Source: Rivularia sp. MS3
GTDB taxonomy: Bacteria > Cyanobacteriota > Cyanobacteriia > Cyanobacteriales > Nostocaceae
Length of the DNA: 57,200 nt
Assembly (NCBI GenBank): GCA_019192545.1
Contig: JAHCMI010000062.1
Location: 1-57,200, forward strand
Reading direction: 5' to 3'
The notes beneath the pieces were generated by a model. It had not been told where the DNA came from. It ran no database searches and saw nothing but the letters and a program-made list of their open reading frames with translations. Both the position numbers and the translations under genes were made by a program. Positions 28,383 to 36,830 of the stretch are shown piece by piece; positions within the stretch are counted from its first letter, which is position 1, and each line of letters starts with the position of its first letter.

Positions 28383-29051
28383 ATGGCTGCTATTCGCAAA
28401 TCAAATCTAAGAGGCAAAAAGCGTTGGTTGGGACGAGATTCTCATAGCAGAGAAAACAATTTCAGAAGTTATAGAGCGAATGAACGTACCAATCTTCCAC
28501 CTTTACCAAAGTCGTCTTCAGGACTTGTAAACAGAAAAAAACGCCCCACTCCATCTTTCTGGTCAAAAACTGGTTCGAGTGTAGTTCAAAGTCGGGCATC
28601 GACAAAAGCCAAACCCCAGCACAGTAAAAATAATAGAAATTCTGTAAATCGAGATCGTAGAGCTATACCTGTAATGCCGGATGGCTCTAAAGTTCCAGTA
28701 TGGTTAATGCGTTGGAATTCACTTCACCGTCACAGTGCGGTTATAACTTTTTTATTAGTCAGCGCAACCTTAGTGGTTTATGGTTGGACGGTATACTCCC
28801 AACATCTTTGGAGCCGCTCTTACAAACAACTACAAGAATTACAGCGAGATGAGCGCCAGCTGACAAAACATGACGAAATACTTAAAAATAGAATGGCAGT
28901 AGAAGCCGAACAGCCACATTCTGGATTTGTGTCACCAACTCCAGCAAATACCATTTTCTTGGAAGAAGAAACTACATCATCGAGTTCTCAACCAGTTGAC
29001 AAAGATTTGAAGGAAACAGTGGAACAACCTTCAAATGCAATGGGATATTGA
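28383..29051 (+). CDS. FtsL-like division protein candidate
   Basis: 222 residues, ATG start. Topology fits FtsL: a long basic, disordered cytoplasmic region (1-115, many Lys/Arg/Ser), one membrane segment (about 119-138, AVITFLLVSATLVVYGWTVY), a periplasmic coiled coil (about 143-173, SYKQLQELQRDERQLTKHDE), and a short hydrophobic PTPANTIFLEE region. FtsL genes usually lie just before ftsI, as here (315 bp gap, same strand). FtsL is poorly conserved, so identification rests on position and topology, not on sequence motifs. The role would be to link FtsQ/FtsB to septal peptidoglycan synthesis. Confidence 0.6.
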   Translation: MAAIRKSNLRGKKRWLGRDSHSRENNFRSYRANERTNLPPLPKSSSGLVNRKKRPTPSFWSKTGSSVVQSRASTKAKPQHSKNNRNSVNRDRRAIPVMPDGSKVPVWLMRWNSLHRHSAVITFLLVSATLVVYGWTVYSQHLWSRSYKQLQELQRDERQLTKHDEILKNRMAVEAEQPHSGFVSPTPANTIFLEEETTSSSSQPVDKDLKETVEQPSNAMGY

Positions 29052-29366
29052 AACTATTAATTCAATAGGCTAATGCTATTCCCATTCTTAATTTAGTTTT
29101 TAGTAGTTTAGTTTTGAGTAATAAGAAACGCAACTAGCGCATTTTGATTGTAGAGAGTCTGAGGCTATGAAGAAAATTGAACGCAATCATAAAGCTTGTA
29201 GCATCAACCATCAATGAGAAACTGTGACAACAATCTAAGTCCTGTTTAGCAAAGATGCAGTTCTCCTGTTTGAATGTTAAAACAGAATACCTTTGGATGA
29301 GTGAAGAAAATCTGAAGGATTATTAGTGCTTTGTTTGCCCCAAAAACCTCATGAAGGAGCAGCTTT
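29052..29366. other. spacer between ftsL-like gene and ftsI
   Basis: 315 bp without a gene; AAGGAG stands 8 bases before the ftsI ATG. Long enough to hold a separate ftsI promoter, so the two genes may not share a single transcript. Confidence 0.5.
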
Positions 29367-31196
29367 ATGCAAAAATTTTCAGGTAAAAACAGCAGAATTT
29401 CCAGAAGAAATTACAAACAAGCCCCTCTAAATGGTAATAATACTCCCAAAGTTAGAAATCAGCGGAAATTCATCGCCAAATCCCCAAAAGTTGCACCAAA
29501 CCCGAAAAGAAGATTGTTTATGGTTTGGGGTGTATTAATAGCTGCTTGCTTGGGTTTGGGAATAAACTTATATCGTTTACAGATTGTTGACGGTGCAAAA
29601 CTAACTAAAAAAGCGCGCAATCAGCAGATGTTTAGTATGCGTCCTTTTATTCCTCGCCGTCAAATTGTAGATCGGAATAAAAGAGTTGTGGCTATAGACC
29701 TTCCTATTTATACTTTGTACGTGCATCCGAAGATGTTTGACAAAAATAAATCTGCATCTAGTATTGCACGAAAGCTCGCAACAATTTTAAATAAAGACGC
29801 TGATGAATTAGAGGCAAAATTTAACAAAAACAAAAGCGGAATTTTTATTTCTTCTAATTTACAAGAAGAAGTCGCAGACCAAATTAGTAGTTTGAAACTT
29901 AACGGTATAGATTTAAGAAAAAAATTTAACCGCTACTATCCTCCTGACGATTTAGTTGCCGATATAGTTGGATTTGTCAATTCAGATCGTCGTGGTAAAG
30001 CAGGAATAGAATATTCTCAAGAAAAGTTCTTAGAGCGTTCCATGAAAACGGTACGTTTGTCAAGAGCAGGAAACGGTGCATTAATGCCGGATCATGCTCC
30101 GGATGGATTCCTTAATTTCGACAAACTGCGAATGCAGCTAACTATTGACAGCCGCTTGCAACGAGATTCAAGATTGGCACTCAAAGAACAAATAAAAAAA
30201 TTTAAAGCCAAACGCGGGGCAGTAATTGTTATGGATTCATGGGATGGTTCCATCCTAGCCCTTGCCTGTTCCCCGACTTACAACCCCAATCGAAAATTTA
30301 CTAAAGAAGATTATTCTCTATTTAGAAATTGGGCTGTAGCCGATTTGTACGAACCCGGTTCTACTTTTAAACCTTTAAATGTAGCTATAGCTTTAGAAAC
30401 TGGTCGAATTCGACCAGGTGAAGTATTTAATGATACAGGAAAGATTCAAGTTGCAGATCGCGAGATTCAAAATGCAGAAAAAAATGCCAATGGAAGAATC
30501 AATGTTGCTCAAATTTTACAAACTTCCAGCAACATTGGTATGGTCAAAATTATCCAGCGGTTGCAGCCAAGTATTTACTACGGTTGGTTAGAAAGATTGG
30601 GATTGAGACAGAAATCCGAAACAGATTTACCCTTTGAAACCACCAGTCGGCTTAAGCCTCAAGAAGAATTTATTAATTCACCGATTGAACCAGCAGCAGC
30701 TTCTTTTGGACAAGGTTTTTCGCTAACACCGTTGCAGTTAGTTCAAATGCATGGAGCATTAGCTAACGGTGGTAGATTGGTGACTCCCCACGTTGTAAAA
30801 GGTTTGATTGACGATAAAGATCAAATTCACAAAGAGAAAAATCTACCACCATCGCGTCAAATATTTTCTCCTACAACAACTCAAACAGTATTGCGAATGA
30901 TGGAAAGTGTGGTTAACAAAGGTTCCGGTGAAGCTGCAAAAATTCCGGGATATCGCATTGCAGGTAAAACCGGTACTGCTGAGAAAGCTGGAGCTAGTGG
31001 GGGCTATATTGAAGGTTCAAAGATTACTAGCTTTGTGAGTATCTTGCCGGTAGAAACACCTCGTTATGTAGTTTTAACATTAGTAGATGAACCGCAAGGA
31101 GAACATACCTACGGTAGTAATGTTGCAGCACCAATTGCAAAAAAGGTGATGGAATCTTTAATTAGTATTGAAAAAATTCCACCTTCCAATCGTTGA
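29367..31196 (+). CDS. ftsI: septal peptidoglycan transpeptidase FtsI/PBP
   Basis: Class B penicillin-binding protein that crosslinks septal peptidoglycan. 609 residues. Basic cytoplasmic tail 1-50, membrane segment about 51-68, then a dimerisation domain with the RNRG-like start RRQIVDRNK. Transpeptidase motifs: STFK with nucleophile Ser332, SSN at 387-389, KTGT at 534-537. No PASTA domains at the C-terminus, as expected for a cyanobacterial FtsI. AAGGAG upstream supports the ATG. It follows the FtsL-like gene. Heptamer repeats start directly after the stop. Confidence 0.96.
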   Translation: MQKFSGKNSRISRRNYKQAPLNGNNTPKVRNQRKFIAKSPKVAPNPKRRLFMVWGVLIAACLGLGINLYRLQIVDGAKLTKKARNQQMFSMRPFIPRRQIVDRNKRVVAIDLPIYTLYVHPKMFDKNKSASSIARKLATILNKDADELEAKFNKNKSGIFISSNLQEEVADQISSLKLNGIDLRKKFNRYYPPDDLVADIVGFVNSDRRGKAGIEYSQEKFLERSMKTVRLSRAGNGALMPDHAPDGFLNFDKLRMQLTIDSRLQRDSRLALKEQIKKFKAKRGAVIVMDSWDGSILALACSPTYNPNRKFTKEDYSLFRNWAVADLYEPGSTFKPLNVAIALETGRIRPGEVFNDTGKIQVADREIQNAEKNANGRINVAQILQTSSNIGMVKIIQRLQPSIYYGWLERLGLRQKSETDLPFETTSRLKPQEEFINSPIEPAAASFGQGFSLTPLQLVQMHGALANGGRLVTPHVVKGLIDDKDQIHKEKNLPPSRQIFSPTTTQTVLRMMESVVNKGSGEAAKIPGYRIAGKTGTAEKAGASGGYIEGSKITSFVSILPVETPRYVVLTLVDEPQGEHTYGSNVAAPIAKKVMESLISIEKIPPSNR

Positions 31197-31270
31197 GTAG
31201 CGAGTAGCAAGTAGCAAGTAGCAAGTAGCAAGTAGCGAGTGGCAAGTAGCGAGTGGCAAGTGGCAAGTAA
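31197..31270. repeat. heptamer array (GTAGCAA / GTGGCAA)
   Basis: About ten units of AGTAGCA/AGTGGCA following the ftsI stop codon without a gap. Confidence 0.9.
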
Positions 31271-31332
31271 ACACTTTATTCAAAAGTAAGAAGTTAGGTT
31301 CGCTTAACCCAACCGGAGCGAGCAAGTCTTAA

Positions 31333-31362
31333 CCCATTAAAATTAATGTGGCGGAGTACTAG
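31333..31362 (+). repeat. 30-bp dispersed repeat, copy 2
   Basis: Inverted match to 22569-22598 with two differences. Confidence 0.75.
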
Positions 31363-31393
31363 CTTTTTCGATCGTGAAAATGGTTATATAACT

Positions 31394-31951
31394 TTAAGTG
31401 ACATTCGGTTTTGACCAGATATTTTTGCTAAATTGCTTGTCTAAAGGAGTATGGGCAATATGATTAGTGTAATTATGCATAACTTTTATAGCGATACCTA
31501 AAATTACTTCTAATACCTGCTGTTTTTCATATCCAGCAGCCATAAACGCTTTAATATCATTGTCTTCAACCCAGCCACGTTGCTTTACCATTTGCTGTGT
31601 AAAGTGACGCAGGGCTTGTAATTTACTGTCTGATATAGGCGTGCCATTCCTCAGTGCTTCGATATTCTCGTCAGACATGCCAACCATTTTCGCTAATCCC
31701 GAATGTGCTGCCATGCAGTAGTTACAAGAGTTTTCATAATTTGCAGTTAAATAAATAATTTGTTGCTCGATCGCAGTAAAACTTGTGGTTTCAAACAAAT
31801 CCCACAGCGTCATCGAACCTTTTAACAATGCTGGAGCTTCTGCAAAAATTCCTTCTAAGTTAGGAATGAAACCAAAAGTTTCTTTTGCATGAGCTAATGA
31901 TTCTTTAGAGTCATTTGGCGCTGTTTCTAATGTATGAATTGTAAATTCCAT
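31394..31951 (-). CDS. AhpD-like carboxymuconolactone decarboxylase family protein
   Basis: 185 residues. The AhpD motif CNYCMAAH (Cys-x2-Cys-x3-His) is intact in an all-alpha setting, pointing to a peroxidase-related, disulfide-reducing alkylhydroperoxidase activity or a related decarboxylase. Cytosolic, with no signal peptide. GAGGAG lies 9 bases before the ATG. It is divergent from a TetR regulator, and the shared 69-bp gap holds two copies of an operator-like palindrome. The arrangement suggests that TetR represses this gene until an oxidant or ligand arrives (inference). The substrate is unknown. Confidence 0.87.
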   Translation of the reverse strand: MEFTIHTLETAPNDSKESLAHAKETFGFIPNLEGIFAEAPALLKGSMTLWDLFETTSFTAIEQQIIYLTANYENSCNYCMAAHSGLAKMVGMSDENIEALRNGTPISDSKLQALRHFTQQMVKQRGWVEDNDIKAFMAAGYEKQQVLEVILGIAIKVMHNYTNHIAHTPLDKQFSKNIWSKPNVT

Positions 31952-31978
31952 TATTTAAATCTCCTCGTTGACAAACTA

Positions 31979-31996
31979 GGAGACAACTTTGTCTCC
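31979..31996. promoter_or_regulatory. putative TetR operator 1
   Basis: Perfect inverted repeat GGAGACAA-CT-TTGTCTCC between the divergent AhpD-like and TetR genes. TetR proteins bind such short palindromes. Confidence 0.65.
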
Positions 31997-32020
31997 CAGA
32001 TTTGGTGATAGTATATCTTT

Positions 32021-32620
32021 ATGGAGACAAGTCTGTCTACTCCGAGAAGAATGAAGTCAAATATTAATCCTCATCAAAAAATTTTAGAAACAGCTTCCGA
32101 ACTCTTTTATCAAAAGGGAATTCAAAACGTAGGTATTAACGAGATTATTGCTACTAGCGGCGTAGCGAAAAAGACTCTATATCGGTATTTTGCTTCTAAA
32201 AAACAGCTAATTGAAGAAGTAATGAAACATCGAGCCTTAGAATGGCTGCAATGGTTTGAAGTTGCCGTACAAGACAGCGGCAATACGCCCAAAGAAAGAT
32301 TGCTAGCTACCTTTGATGTGATGCGGGATTGGTACGCTAGTCCTAATTTTCGCGGTTGTCCTTTTATTAATGCTGTATTAGAAATATCTGATGCTTCCCA
32401 TCCGGCTCATGCTGTTTCTGTAGGAGTCAGAGAATCAATTCGTCTGCATATTAAGCAGCTAGCAGAAGAAGCCGGAGTCAAAGATTCAGAATCATTTTCT
32501 CAGCAATATTTATTGTTAATTGGAGGAGCTAGTTTAATGGCTACCATTGAAGGAGTTCCTGGAAGTGCAAATTATGCTCAAAAAGTTTTGTCAACTTTAA
32601 TTGATAGTTCTCTAGGATAA
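32021..32620 (+). CDS. TetR family transcriptional regulator
   Basis: 199 residues, ATG start. N-terminal DNA-binding domain at about 15-65, with helix-turn-helix IQNVGINEIIATSGVAKKTL followed by YRYFASKKQLIEEV. The C-terminal ligand-binding domain has a Cys in FRGCPFINA, a pattern seen in regulators of reactive compounds. It lies divergent to the AhpD-like gene and probably represses it and itself. Operator 2 overlaps its own start codon, so autoregulation at the first codons is likely. Ligand unknown. It converges with the next gene with only 11 bp between stops. Confidence 0.93.
   Translation: METSLSTPRRMKSNINPHQKILETASELFYQKGIQNVGINEIIATSGVAKKTLYRYFASKKQLIEEVMKHRALEWLQWFEVAVQDSGNTPKERLLATFDVMRDWYASPNFRGCPFINAVLEISDASHPAHAVSVGVRESIRLHIKQLAEEAGVKDSESFSQQYLLLIGGASLMATIEGVPGSANYAQKVLSTLIDSSLG
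32023..32040 (+). promoter_or_regulatory. putative TetR operator 2, overlapping the start codon
   Basis: GGAGACAA-GT-CTGTCTAC, a second copy with two differences in one arm. It covers the start codon of the TetR gene, so bound protein could block its own translation-start region or elongation. Confidence 0.55.
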
Positions 32621-32631
32621 TTTTAATTAGT

Positions 32632-33015
32632 TTATTCTTCTTCAGATAATTCAGGTGGATTCATCTTAGACGGGTTACCAAAGTAGTAATCTAAGATAAC
32701 AGGAATAGCATCATCAATTAATGCAAATTCTTCCTCAAAATCACCAGGACCAGGTCCTGGCATATATTCCCAAATTCTAAAAATCCATTTATAATTTTTT
32801 GGGAAAAGGTGAGAAATTGGAGCATCAGATGGAATCTCCTTTACTGTATCTCCAACCTTGATATCGATGAAACTTTCACAATCTTCCCTTGTATTACCAG
32901 GAGTTTCTTTCAATTTTGCAATAAAATAGCCATTTGCAAAGGGACCTATTTCTCCTACTGGTTCTACAAACAAACCTGCATTTTTTAGTTGATCTATAGC
33001 TTCAATTTCGGACAT
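32632..33015 (-). CDS. conserved hypothetical protein
   Basis: 127 residues, acidic, no signal peptide or membrane segment. I do not recognise it. Composition is mixed alpha/beta with several Gly/Pro turns (EYMPGPGPGDFEEEFA). It resembles a single-domain cytosolic protein. The exonuclease lies upstream on the same strand after 136 bp with heptamer repeats between. Nearest function unknown. The frame is intact and the ATG is plausible, although the ribosome site is weak. Confidence 0.6.
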   Translation of the reverse strand: MSEIEAIDQLKNAGLFVEPVGEIGPFANGYFIAKLKETPGNTREDCESFIDIKVGDTVKEIPSDAPISHLFPKNYKWIFRIWEYMPGPGPGDFEEEFALIDDAIPVILDYYFGNPSKMNPPELSEEE

Positions 33016-33120
33016 ACTAACATTTAAAAAACTTTAACCGGTATCTTTAGTTTTAATTAAACAGCATTAGTAACAGTTAGCGAGCAATAGAAGCATTGCC
33101 ACAGAAGTTTTAACTACAAC

Positions 33121-33157
33121 TCGCTACTTACTACTCGCTACTTACTACTTACTACTC
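33121..33157. repeat. heptamer array (TACTTAC / TACTCGC)
   Basis: Units TACTTAC and TACTCGC overlap the exonuclease 3' end and provide its stop codon. Confidence 0.85.
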
Positions 33158-33961
33158 CCCATCAGAATTAATCGATTCCCAAATTTTAGTTACTGCTTTT
33201 TTTGTAAACACAGAAAACTCCTTTTCCATCATCCACTTATAATAATTTGGTTCTTTCTTAAATGATTCAGCTACGGATTTACCTTTATATTTACCAAAGT
33301 TAAATATTACCTGATTGTTTTCGTCGTAAACAACTCTTTTTGTGGGGTCAAGAAAATCAAAAGGTACGAATTCTTGTAGCTCGTCCATGTTATTTTTTAC
33401 AGGATAAGATATATTCCCATCTCTATCCTCATACTCTTCATTTTCGTAACGTTCTAATTGTGCTTTAAATACTTCATAGGTAGCGCGGATATCATTTGCT
33501 GCATCGTGAGCGCCTTCCAATTTTTCTCCACAATAATATCTATAAGCTGCTTTTAAAGTCCGAGGTTCCATTTTATGGAAAATAGTTTGTACGTCGATAA
33601 TTCTTCTGCCTTCAAGTTTAAAATCGATATCAACGCGAGAAAATTCTGCTACTAATACGGGAATATCAAATCTATTCGAGTTATACCCGGCTAAATCGCT
33701 ATCATTAATATAGTTTGCCAAACTATCGGCTATTTTTGCAAAAGTCGGTTTATCTTTTACATCTTCGTCATAAATTCCATGTATTTCTGATGATGCATTT
33801 GGAATCGGAATGGTAGGATTAATTATCCAAGTTTTCATTTCTTCGTTGCCATCAGGAAATACTTTTAATACGGCAATTTGTATAATTCTATCTTTGACAA
33901 TATCGATTCCAGTTGTTTCTAAGTCAATAAATGCCATCGGGCGTACTAAATTTAACTTCAT
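33152..33961 (-). CDS. 3'-5' exonuclease (DEDDh) with C-terminal DUF3820-like domain
   Basis: 269 residues from the ATG (AGGAAT 5 bases upstream); a longer TTG start is less likely. Residues about 9-185 are a DnaQ-like exonuclease: Exo I MAFIDLETTG, Exo II LAGYNSNRFDIPVLV, Exo III HDAANDIRAT with the catalytic His of the DEDDh class. The C-terminal 70 residues (FNFGKYKGKSVAESFKKEP) match the small domain called putative quorum-sensing-regulated virulence factor, seen after exonuclease domains in Bacteroidetes proteins. Possible role: proofreading or DNA/RNA repair trimming. The domain pair and codon texture suggest transfer from Bacteroidetes. The stop lies in repeats. Confidence 0.9.
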   Translation of the reverse strand: MKLNLVRPMAFIDLETTGIDIVKDRIIQIAVLKVFPDGNEEMKTWIINPTIPIPNASSEIHGIYDEDVKDKPTFAKIADSLANYINDSDLAGYNSNRFDIPVLVAEFSRVDIDFKLEGRRIIDVQTIFHKMEPRTLKAAYRYYCGEKLEGAHDAANDIRATYEVFKAQLERYENEEYEDRDGNISYPVKNNMDELQEFVPFDFLDPTKRVVYDENNQVIFNFGKYKGKSVAESFKKEPNYYKWMMEKEFSVFTKKAVTKIWESINSDGE

Positions 33962-34222
33962 AAGAGATTCCTGTAACAATTACGAATAGTTTGAAATAAA
34001 TATAGATGTATAAATATTTAACAGATTTATCCTTAAACATTTGTATTCTAAAACAATCACAATATCAAATTATCAAAACAATTAAAAAAATAGCGGAAAA
34101 TAGATGATTTAACCTATTGTAGCTACTGCTATAAAATCATAAAAATAGACCAAATAGTTAATTTGGCCGTTAATCAATTTTATATTTAGTACTTGAGTAT
34201 TAGTTCCGGCTAATATTTGCTT

Positions 34223-35011
34223 TTAAGCGGAAACTCCCGAAACCGTTCGCTTTTGCAAATCTAATAGAGTGCGCTCTCCACTTTTTGGTTCGAGTACTTG
34301 GGCTGATATATTATGCTGTTGCAGTAAGGAGCGAAACTCTTCGACAGTTCCTTCTGGTTTAATCAAGTTCATCAGCAACCCTTCAAACATGACATCACCA
34401 CCAGCAGCAGTTGGTAACATAACTTGAGGTTGCAGCCATTGAGCAACTTCTAGAGCTTTTTGTTTACCTTTGATAATTGACCCAATCAAGGGTAAGCCTA
34501 AATCTATCAATGGGGTGATGACAACATCGATAGGAGTATATTTTTTTAGCGATTCAGAATGATATCCGTGGGGTTCGTAATAAAGAGTGAAGCCAGTTTC
34601 TAATTCTTTGAGAAGATACCCGTTTTCTACTAAGGTTGGGCCAATGGGAGAGCCGGGAGTAGCTGTAATTTCGACGGTGCCGTTAAGAGTGAAAGTTTCA
34701 CCGTGGGCAAGGGAATTTACTTGCTGGTAATCGAATTGATTTACAACTTTAGCAGCATTTTCTGAAGCTACAACTGGGATATTGCGGTCGAGTTCCTTTA
34801 GAGTTGGTGGATGGGCGTGGTCTTCCAAACCTTGAGACAGTAAAATCAGGTCAATTTTTTCAGGGATAGGACGTTCTTGAGGACGCGAACCTTTGAAAAG
34901 CCAATCTAAATTAGCAAAAGTCAGGGAACCAATCAGCCAAGGGTCAATCAGTATACTTTGACCGCCCATTTCAATTAACCAGCTATTGCTGTCTAAATAA
35001 GTTAAATACAT
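34223..35011 (-). CDS. MBL-fold protein with a substituted metal motif
   Basis: 262 residues with the metallo-beta-lactamase fold pattern: a GGQSILIDPWL start, the loop after LILLSQ, and a repeated alpha-beta-beta layout. The metal motif that normally reads HxHxDH reads QGLEDH here, so two histidines are missing; only Asp and one His remain. I recall the same replacement in cyanobacterial and plant homologues, so this may be a subfamily feature. Without the His pair a binuclear hydrolase site is unlikely. No signal peptide. It stands alone, divergent from an MltA-like gene (155 bp). Function unknown. Confidence 0.8.
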   Translation of the reverse strand: MYLTYLDSNSWLIEMGGQSILIDPWLIGSLTFANLDWLFKGSRPQERPIPEKIDLILLSQGLEDHAHPPTLKELDRNIPVVASENAAKVVNQFDYQQVNSLAHGETFTLNGTVEITATPGSPIGPTLVENGYLLKELETGFTLYYEPHGYHSESLKKYTPIDVVITPLIDLGLPLIGSIIKGKQKALEVAQWLQPQVMLPTAAGGDVMFEGLLMNLIKPEGTVEEFRSLLQQHNISAQVLEPKSGERTLLDLQKRTVSGVSA

Positions 35012-35166
35012 TGTTCTTGTAAGAATCAGTCAATATTTTAATTATGAAGTATATTTACTCATCGGAGGAAAGAGAAAATTTTTGCTTTTAACCTCTAACC
35101 TCTAACCTTTGACCGATTTTATTTTTCCTGGTATATCAATTTAGTCAACCACAGAATGTGATCGAG

Positions 35167-36510
35167 ATGTTAATTTCCAAAATGCGTTTTGTAGTCGGTT
35201 TTGCTAGTTTGCTGTTAACTGGAAGTCTGAGCAGCTATGCTTATGCTCAGTCGCAGAATCAACAGTTAGCTCAAAATAATAATTTTCTCGCAAAGATAAA
35301 AAAAGTATCGCATAAACAGCAAAATTTCAAACAGCAAAGTTTAATAAATACAAGTCTTAGACTAACTCCAAACTTTTCATCCAAAACAGCATCCTGCATT
35401 CAGTTTTCTTCTGTTCCTTGTCAAACTATCCCATCAACAAATAATCTTTATCAACCTCAGCTACTATCCCAAGCTTATAAAGTTATTGACGAATTAAAGA
35501 AATTTCAATACACCATCAATGGTAATAAGCTTTTTAGTCCCGCGAAATTACCTAGCAGTAATAGAGTCAGTTTTAACCAAAAAGATTTATTGTCTACTTT
35601 GGTTAATACCAGACAATATTATCAAGACCATGCTGATGATGACCCTAATATTTTACGTCCGGGGGTACTCGGTACTCAAAATGTATCTGTAGAAGATGTT
35701 GTCAAGACTCTTGATTTTATGATTGCTGTATTACAAGAAGATATAGCTAATAATCGTCCAACTCGTTTACAAGATCCTAATTTTATCAACTCTAATTTTC
35801 GAGTAATTAGATGGTCTGCTTATAACCCCAAACAACCCCGACGCAAGAATCTACGAATTACCAAATACGCTGTCTTCGTTCATCCTGGCTCTCGTAAGAA
35901 AACTGCTAAATTTAATGTTCCTCTTTACAGCCTTACTGATACTGCCAAAACGGATAAATTCTACACTAAATACACCAAGCAAGATGTTTTATCGGGTATT
36001 TACGAACCAGGTGGCAAGGAATTTGGCAAAGTTAAACCCATAGTTTATATGACTCGGGAGGGTTTAGAAGAAGCATTAATGGAAGGAACGATACTTGTTG
36101 ATTTAGGTGGTGGTTCTTCTGCTTATTTCAATGTTGATAGAAGTAATGAAATTCCTTATGTAAGAGGTATAAATAGACGTTTGCAAAAGCGCTATTGGTA
36201 TTTTAGAGAAGTTAAGGATATCAAAGGCTACGGCTATAAAATTGATGAGAAGATATCTATCAAATCGGGAGTCACTTTTGCTGGCGACGTACTCAATGTT
36301 GGTTTAGGTCGAATGATTGTGATCGAGTATATGAAAAATGGACGCAGGCATTTAAGAATGGGAGTAGTTGCTGATACCGGCGGCGCGTTTTTACCTAACT
36401 TCCACCAACTAGATTATCTAGCGGGTATTTTCAAGAGTAAAGCCAGTTTCAATCGATATATTAAGAAGTTGCCGACTTATGCTAAAGCATATATCTTAAT
36501 CAAAAAATAA
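35167..36510 (+). CDS. secreted protein with an MltA/3D-like C-terminal domain
   Basis: 447 residues from the ATG; an upstream GTG and a later ATG (35182) are also possible. A signal peptide ends near YAYAQ. A Gln/Asn-rich linker follows to about 120. The C-terminal part resembles lytic transglycosylase MltA: DVLSGIYEPGG, then GGGSSAYFNVD, then an end region GVVADTGGAFLPNFHQLD like the 3D domain, which carries catalytic Asp residues. If correct, it cleaves peptidoglycan in the periplasm. The match is by pattern only. Palindromic element copy C begins 16 bp after the stop. Confidence 0.65.
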   Translation: MLISKMRFVVGFASLLLTGSLSSYAYAQSQNQQLAQNNNFLAKIKKVSHKQQNFKQQSLINTSLRLTPNFSSKTASCIQFSSVPCQTIPSTNNLYQPQLLSQAYKVIDELKKFQYTINGNKLFSPAKLPSSNRVSFNQKDLLSTLVNTRQYYQDHADDDPNILRPGVLGTQNVSVEDVVKTLDFMIAVLQEDIANNRPTRLQDPNFINSNFRVIRWSAYNPKQPRRKNLRITKYAVFVHPGSRKKTAKFNVPLYSLTDTAKTDKFYTKYTKQDVLSGIYEPGGKEFGKVKPIVYMTREGLEEALMEGTILVDLGGGSSAYFNVDRSNEIPYVRGINRRLQKRYWYFREVKDIKGYGYKIDEKISIKSGVTFAGDVLNVGLGRMIVIEYMKNGRRHLRMGVVADTGGAFLPNFHQLDYLAGIFKSKASFNRYIKKLPTYAKAYILIKK

Positions 36511-36525
36511 TTTTTACTGACTTTT

Positions 36526-36572
36526 CCCTTCTCCTTCACAAGGAGAGGGGTGCCCAAAGGGCGGGGTGAGGT
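36526..36572. repeat. dispersed palindromic element, copy C
   Basis: CCCTTCTCCTT/AAGGAGAGGGG, then GGGCGGGGTGAGG. Same family as copies A and B. Confidence 0.8.
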
Positions 36573-36602
36573 GTAGTACATATTCTATTCAACTGAAATT
36601 AA

Positions 36603-36830
36603 CTACATTTGCGATTGTGTATTCGTGAATAGGCGCATCAAAGTTTCGGGTAAATTGGTAATTTGTTGAATTAAGTCTTCAGAACCGATACCAAAAATTC
36701 CTAAAAATACAACGATAATAAAAACAGCAACAGCAGTACTAAGAGTAGTTTTCAGAACTTTAATCAAAGCCTGAAATACTAACCAAGCAACAATTAATGC
36801 AGCAATTAAAACAATTAATTCAGTTGGCAT
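36603..36830 (-). CDS. small two-segment membrane protein
   Basis: 75 residues from ATG 36830; the longer TTG version adds only Met-Ile and is less likely. Residues 5-22 (LIVLIAALIVAWLVFQAL) and 27-47 (TLSTAVAVFIIVVFLGIFGI) are membrane segments, with a short polar C-terminal tail. Conserved-looking small membrane protein of unknown function; it stands alone behind the MltA-like gene, which converges on it. Confidence 0.65.
   Translation of the reverse strand: MPTELIVLIAALIVAWLVFQALIKVLKTTLSTAVAVFIIVVFLGIFGIGSEDLIQQITNLPETLMRLFTNTQSQM

Noticed and set aside
31197-31270. Possible CRISPR-like array
   Set aside because: Units are only 7 bases with no unique spacers; it is a heptamer microsatellite.
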